From Methanoregula sp. (GTDB taxonomy: Archaea; Halobacteriota; Methanomicrobia; Methanomicrobiales; Methanospirillaceae): a stretch of DNA of 9,621 bases. Made by a program: the position numbers and the translations under genes. Of this stretch, positions 6,476 to 9,621 are shown in pieces. The notes beneath the pieces are model-generated. The model searched no databases, was not told the DNA's origin, and saw only the letters and a list, made by a program, of their open reading frames with translations. The DNA is taken from contig JAKLGN010000040.1 of assembly GCA_022710665.1 (NCBI GenBank), positions 1 through 9,621 on the forward strand. The letters are read 5' to 3'. The first letter of the stretch is position 1, and each line of letters begins with the position of its first letter.

Positions 6476-7204
6476 TCAAAATGCGTCAATATCACCAAGG
6501 TAGGTGTCAATGACCAGCTGGTTGTTCACGACCTCGTACGGTCTGCCATCCGCAATCTTCTCACCGTGGTTGAGCACTACGATCCGGTCAGAGACCCCCA
6601 TAATAACGCTCATCACATGCTCGATGATGAGGATTGAAGTCCCCCGGTCCCGGATACTCCGGATAAGTCCGACAGCCTCCTTGCTCTCTTTCGGGTTGAG
6701 GCCGGTAGTGAGTTCATCCAGGAGGAGAAGTTTTGGGTGGGAAGCAAGAGCCCGCGCCAGCTGCAGTCGCTTGAGTTCAACGACATTAAGGTTGCGGATG
6801 AGGGTTGTCGCCTTTTCTTGGGGGAAATTGACATCGGAAAGGATCTCAAGCGCCCGGTTCTCTGCTTCACGCATGCCCGGAGGATCCCGGTTGCCGAACA
6901 GGACACCGATCATCACGCATTGTGCCGCGCTCAGGTCGGGAAAGGATTTGGCGATCTGGAAGGTTTTTGCAATTCCCCGGTGACAGATTTTATCTGCCTT
7001 CATCCCGGTGATGTCCTCACCGTTGAAGGTGACAACCCCTGCAGTCGGGGCAAGTATCCCGGAGATGATATTGAGGAGCGTGGTCTTTCCTGCACCATTC
7101 GGGCCGACCAGTCCCACGATCTCGTCAGTACCAATCTGCAGGTCGACCTTGTTTACTGCAGTCAGGCCGCCAATCTGTTTGGTTATACCGGAGAGGCTGA
7201 GCAT
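6476..7204 (-). CDS. livG: Branched-chain amino acid ABC transporter ATPase LivG
   Basis: The first ATPase of the importer, 242 residues from the ATG at 7204. That start is chosen over the in-frame TTG at 7210 because GGTGAT (7215-7210, minus strand) lies 5 bases before the ATG and overlaps the TTG. Walker A is GPNGAGKTT at 34-42, Q-loop KTFQ ends at Gln 84, Walker B LLLLDE is at 160-165, and the switch His is 197 (LIIEHVM). The ABC signature is unusual: the expected LSGGQ-like block reads LNVVELKRLQLARAL (140-154), lacking the signature glycines. Some LivG relatives have similar variants, so this is probably a subfamily trait. LivF keeps a canonical signature, so one of the two composite ATP sites would be standard. 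The region FNGEDITGMKADKICHRGIAKTFQ is LivG-typical. Confidence 0.95.
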   Translation of the reverse strand: MLSLSGITKQIGGLTAVNKVDLQIGTDEIVGLVGPNGAGKTTLLNIISGILAPTAGVVTFNGEDITGMKADKICHRGIAKTFQIAKSFPDLSAAQCVMIGVLFGNRDPPGMREAENRALEILSDVNFPQEKATTLIRNLNVVELKRLQLARALASHPKLLLLDELTTGLNPKESKEAVGLIRSIRDRGTSILIIEHVMSVIMGVSDRIVVLNHGEKIADGRPYEVVNNQLVIDTYLGDIDAF

Positions 7205-7265
7205 GGTCAATCACCGTTCCTGGAAACGATTATCTGTGCTATTGGTTTGCATGAGAAGCTATTAA

Positions 7266-7280
7266 ACATATTTTTATGGT
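7266..7280 (-). promoter_or_regulatory. Probable livGF promoter (TATA box)
   Basis: On the minus strand CCATAAAAATATG is an AT-rich TATA-like element about 65 bases before the livG ATG. Transcription starting about 25 bases on would give a leader of roughly 40 bases containing the GGTGAT ribosome binding site. The gap 7205-7392 also carries the divergent symporter promoter. Confidence 0.5.
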
Positions 7281-7303
7281 TGGGCATAAGGTGATGTCAG
7301 CAG

Positions 7304-7323
7304 AAAAAAATAAAAAAAATTAT
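7304..7323 (+). promoter_or_regulatory. Possible promoter region for the symporter operon
   Basis: A long A/T tract (AAAATAAAAAAAATTAT type) lies 32-50 bases before the 17-base motif, about the same distance that separates the livK TATA box from its copy. No single sharp TATA box can be picked. The TTATAT inside the motif itself is an alternative, which would put the start almost at the ATG (7393). Confidence 0.4.
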
Positions 7324-7354
7324 CACCGCCGTTCTATCCCGTCACAATTCGATT

Positions 7355-7371
7355 ATGTTATATGTTAGCAT
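7355..7371. promoter_or_regulatory. Operator candidate before the symporter operon, near copy of the livK motif
   Basis: ATGTTATATGTTAGCAT differs from the livK leader motif (2166-2182) at only two of 17 positions. Here the symmetry is less perfect, and AGCATGCT (7367-7374) forms a second, overlapping palindrome. ATGTTAT at 7355-7361 is also inverted as ATAACAT at 7388-7394, on the start codon of the small gene. Confidence 0.5.
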
Positions 7372-7392
7372 GCTGCAATTAAAGAAGATAAC

Positions 7393-7500
7393 ATGTTTGG
7401 ACTGCCATTGATTACTATCGCCGTCGTTGGCGGGGCGTTTATCCTGATCCTGCTTGCACTGCTGTACTGGGCACTCACGTTCCAAGAGGTCCCCGCATGA
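7393..7500 (+). CDS. 35-residue single-helix membrane protein, likely symporter accessory subunit
   Basis: The product starts MFGLPLITIAVVGGAF and is 35 residues long. Residues about 5-27 form one strong membrane helix ending in LLYW, followed by a short polar tail, TFQEVPA. Its TGA overlaps the symporter ATG by 4 bases (ATGA at 7497-7500), so the two are translationally coupled. It is comparable in arrangement to YhdT upstream of PanF in E. coli and to small subunits such as MetS paired with NSS transporters; a role in assembly or stability of the symporter is inference. No strong Shine-Dalgarno precedes the ATG, only a purine run (AAAGAAG). It is likely real because the frame is clean, hydrophobic and placed right behind a promoter, but it is short enough to be missed by gene callers. 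Confidence 0.75.
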   Translation: MFGLPLITIAVVGGAFILILLALLYWALTFQEVPA

Positions 7501-9002
7501 TCGACCCTCTCGCAGGCATTCTCGTAGCCATCTATTTCATCGGAATGGTGGCTATCGGTGTCTGGGCTTCAAAAAAGATCAATAACATGTCGGATTATGT
7601 TGTTGCCGGCCGGTCCCTGGATTTCTGGGTATTCACCATGCTGATGATCGGATCGGTCTGCTCGGGCATGTCCCTTCTCGGTGTCTCTGGTCTGGGATTC
7701 AAGTTTGCCTGGCCCACCATCTGGGAACAACTCGCCGTCCCCCTCTCGATCGCGGTCTGTATCATCTTCTTTGGTGTCAAGATGCATACCATTGCAAAAA
7801 GTTGTGGCTACATGACCGTCCAGGATTATTTTGCGCACCGGTTTGAGAGCGATACCTCGCTCCGGGGCATGAGTGCCGTGGCAGGAATCATTGTATCCAT
7901 GATTTACCTTGCCGGGCAATATACGGCAATCAGCATTGTCCTGATGTGGCTGTTCGGGCTCCCGCACTGGCTGGCTCTTCTCATCGGAGCACTCATCGTC
8001 ACGATCTACACTGTTATCGGGGGGCTTTACGCGGTGGCCTGGACAACTCTTATCCAGGGCCTGATCCTTATCATCGGGGTTCTCATCATGGCCCCGATTG
8101 TGATCATGGCAGCAGGGGGCTTTACCCAAATCAACGAGGCGATGGCGGTGGTGAATCCGGTCAACGTCGATCCCTGGGCATCGGGGGCAGGAGCCGTGTT
8201 CACCCCGGAATATATCTTCTCCTTTATCCTCCTCCTGACCCTCGGCCTTGCCTGTGCACCCCACGTGATCAACAATGTCCTCTGCGTGAAAGATGTGCGA
8301 ATATTCAAATGGGCGCCGCTCATCGGATTCGGGGTCTACGCGGTGGTGATGTTCCTCCTCAAGTTTGCCGGGTTTGCCGGGATAGTCCTTGTCAAGGACG
8401 GGATCGTCACGCTCCCGAAAGTGCCCAATGCTTCAGATTTCATCTTTGTCTATGGCGTTCAGGCAGCCCTCCCGAGTATGTTCCTCTGGGGCATTTTTGC
8501 CGTGATTGTATTGGCTGCGGTGATGTCAACGACCGACCGCCTCATGCTGACCATCGGTACCTACTTCTCGTGGGACATCTACAAGAAGATCCTTAAGCCT
8601 GAAGCACCGGAAAAACAGGTACTCCTGGTCAGCCAGATCTCGGTATTTGTTGCCGCTGTCGTCACGCTGCTGCTTGCCCTGAACCCCCCGGACATGCTGG
8701 TCTGGCTCATCTGGGCTGGGCTCGGGATCATGTATGCCACCTTTGCCGTTCCCCTGCTTGCCGGCCTGTACTGGCGACGGGCAACAAGGGAAGGGGCGCT
8801 TGCATCCATGGCGCTTGGGCTCATTGCTTCGCTCGGGTTTGGCGCGGTATCCTATTTCAAGCTCGGTACCCTGCCAATGCACTTCTCTTTTTACGCATTT
8901 GTCATCGCGGTAGTCGCAATGATTGTGGTCAGCTACCTGACCAGTCCGACAAGCGAGAAGGTGCTTGACGAGACAATGACCGGCTGGTATATCCGGAAAT
9001 AA
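7497..9002 (+). CDS. Sodium:solute symporter (SSS family)
   Basis: A 501-residue secondary transporter with about 13 membrane helices that would use the sodium gradient to bring in a small organic solute. The family signature region is at 175-195 (GGLYAVAWTTLIQGLILIIG). Compared from memory with E. coli PutP, the Na2 site is mostly kept: Ala 341, Ser 344 and Thr 345 in AAVMSTTDRL match PutP A337, S340 and T341, and Met 58 matches M56. The position of PutP Asp 55 is Gly 57 here (VCSGMSLLG), which argues against a true proline transporter. The charged loop 361-375 and the basic C-terminus (GWYIRK) are cytoplasmic or polar. Substrate is unknown; pantothenate, amino acids, acetate or other carboxylates are all possible. 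AGAGGT (about 7485-7490) precedes the ATG by 6-7 bases. It forms an operon with the 35-residue gene. Confidence 0.92.
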   Translation: MIDPLAGILVAIYFIGMVAIGVWASKKINNMSDYVVAGRSLDFWVFTMLMIGSVCSGMSLLGVSGLGFKFAWPTIWEQLAVPLSIAVCIIFFGVKMHTIAKSCGYMTVQDYFAHRFESDTSLRGMSAVAGIIVSMIYLAGQYTAISIVLMWLFGLPHWLALLIGALIVTIYTVIGGLYAVAWTTLIQGLILIIGVLIMAPIVIMAAGGFTQINEAMAVVNPVNVDPWASGAGAVFTPEYIFSFILLLTLGLACAPHVINNVLCVKDVRIFKWAPLIGFGVYAVVMFLLKFAGFAGIVLVKDGIVTLPKVPNASDFIFVYGVQAALPSMFLWGIFAVIVLAAVMSTTDRLMLTIGTYFSWDIYKKILKPEAPEKQVLLVSQISVFVAAVVTLLLALNPPDMLVWLIWAGLGIMYATFAVPLLAGLYWRRATREGALASMALGLIASLGFGAVSYFKLGTLPMHFSFYAFVIAVVAMIVVSYLTSPTSEKVLDETMTGWYIRK

Positions 9003-9010
9003 AGCACTCA

Positions 9011-9018
9011 TTTTTTTT
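9011..9018 (+). terminator. Oligo-T terminator after the symporter gene
   Basis: T8 begins 8 bases after the stop codon, the longest such run behind any gene in the window. Confidence 0.55.
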
Positions 9019-9049
9019 ACAGCACAAAAGAAGGTTCAGCTCTTGTAGA

Positions 9050-9495
9050 AATCATCGGAACGCTCTCAGGGGCTTTCGCTCACGCGCTGCTCCCGCCGCT
9101 GTGGCAGCCCCCGCATTGCGATAACCAGTCAGAATTTTTCCATATCCATTAAGAAAAAAAATACATCCCTGTCGCAATGCGCCCTCCCCGCGAGATGGGC
9201 AGGGATGGCAAAAAGGGATTCGATCATGTGGGAGAAAAAGAGGTTTTCCTGTGAAACCTGCATTAAACAACGGTGATTTCTCAGATTTTTCACATTCTCC
9301 ATTATTTGTGATCAACGCCGTCTCTCCAGAAGGGGCGCTCCGCAGCGGATCAGGAACCCTGAGCATACAAAAAAAACACTGAAACTGCCCCGCCGTGCCC
9401 CGCGAGTGGCCCTGAATCGGGAGCTTTCATACCTGCCATTTTCATCGTTCCGTAAAGACCGATCCATTCAATCCCGTTTCTCCAGGAGCCGGAGG
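9050..9495 (+). repeat. Dispersed non-coding repeat, longest copy B
   Basis: The left part (9050-9210) matches copy C, and the right part (about 9150-9495) matches the reverse complement of copy A. B therefore links two stretches that would not be recognised as related to each other. It carries a hairpin (9164-9207), an A8CAC tract (9369-9379) and the 22-base block identical to copy A (9383-9404). The minus-strand open frames 9052-9366 and 9350-9535 lie in it and look spurious (low-complexity Arg/Ala/Pro mix, no ribosome binding site). There are no obvious terminal inverted repeats or target-site duplications. Confidence 0.8.
9164..9207. other. Hairpin in repeat copy B
   Basis: CATCCCTG (9164-9171) pairs perfectly with CAGGGATG (9200-9207) around a 28-base loop that itself contains GCCC/GGGC. 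It is at the same place in the repeat as the hairpin of copy C but has a different stem sequence. Confidence 0.55.
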
Positions 9496-9546
9496 TTTGC
9501 CAACCCGGTTTTTTGACTGGCGCAATTTTGCACAAAAGAGTTGAGC

Positions 9547-9590
9547 GCTATAAAATCTGTGCCAACAGACTGAATCGGATTTTTTATAGC
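9547..9590 (+). promoter_or_regulatory. Promoter for a gene beyond the window, with mirrored TATA elements
   Basis: GCTATAAAAT (9547-9556) resembles an archaeal TATA box. Its inverse TTTTATAGC occurs at 9582-9590, making a perfect 9-base inverted repeat with a 26-base spacer. Transcription from the first element would begin near 9575-9580. Confidence 0.45.
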
Positions 9591-9611
9591 AGGGAAAGGA
9601 GAGATCAGCCT

Positions 9612-9621
9612 CAGCAGGAGG
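9612..9621 (+). promoter_or_regulatory. Ribosome binding site at the window edge
   Basis: The window ends in CAGCAGGAGG, a full Shine-Dalgarno core. No start codon follows before the end, so a plus-strand gene probably begins 5-10 bases outside the window. Confidence 0.5.

Noticed and set aside
6737..7294. 185-residue plus-strand open frame opposite livG
   Set aside because: livG has complete ATPase motifs on the minus strand; this frame has none.
7211..7392. Riboswitch or tRNA in the divergent intergenic region
   Set aside because: No cloverleaf, T-loop signature or known riboswitch core could be found by eye; the region is AT-rich promoter sequence.
7569..8264. 231-residue minus-strand open frame opposite the symporter
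   Set aside because: It is a shadow rich in Asp, His, Gly and Arg, as expected antisense to a GC-rich membrane protein; the symporter frame has clear family motifs.
9052..9366. 104-residue minus-strand open frame
   Set aside because: It lies wholly in repeat copy B, has a low-complexity Arg/Ala/Pro composition, no ribosome binding site, and the matching part of copies A and C does not keep the frame.

Overview
The window looks archaeal and most like a methanogen of the order Methanomicrobiales (Methanoregula or a relative). This is inferred from four things: moderately GC-rich coding sequence, archaeal-type TATA boxes (for example TTTATAAA upstream of the binding-protein gene), Shine-Dalgarno sites of the AGGAGGTGAT type, and oligo-T runs directly after stop codons. 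No database was searched, so the taxon is a judgement from style.

Layout: (1) 1-1138, the 3' end of ilvB and the complete ilvN, overlapping by 4 bases; together they encode acetolactate synthase, the first common step of valine/leucine/isoleucine synthesis. (2) 1139-1599, no gene; mostly a copy of a dispersed non-coding repeat (copy A, minus orientation). (3) 1600-1902, a small minus-strand protein with four cysteines and no recognised function. (4) 2195-5477, livK-livH-livM on the plus strand: a lipoprotein solute-binding protein and two permeases of a branched-chain-amino-acid-type ABC importer. (5) 5478-5763, a tail-to-tail gap with a partial repeat (copy C). (6) 5764-7204, the two ATPases livG and livF on the minus strand, converging on livKHM. 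(7) 7205-7392, a divergent promoter region. (8) 7393-9002, a 35-residue one-helix protein and a sodium:solute symporter that overlap by 4 bases. (9) 9003-9621, no gene; a full repeat copy (copy B) followed by a promoter and a ribosome binding site for a gene starting beyond the window.

The genes fit a theme of amino-acid supply: synthesis (ilvBN), high-affinity ATP-driven uptake (livKHM plus livGF) and a second, sodium-driven transporter. The binding protein's ligand and the symporter's substrate cannot be read from sequence. One link between the two transport systems is visible: a 17-base motif of the form ATGYTATATSTTAGCAT lies in the leader of livK (2166-2182) and in the leader of the symporter operon (7355-7371), with 15 of 17 bases the same. 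It is a candidate shared operator.

The other unexplained structure is the dispersed repeat. Copies A and B are related over about 340 bases in opposite orientation and share a 22-base identical block. Copy C shares the left part of B. Each copy has a GC-rich hairpin whose stem sequence differs but remains paired.
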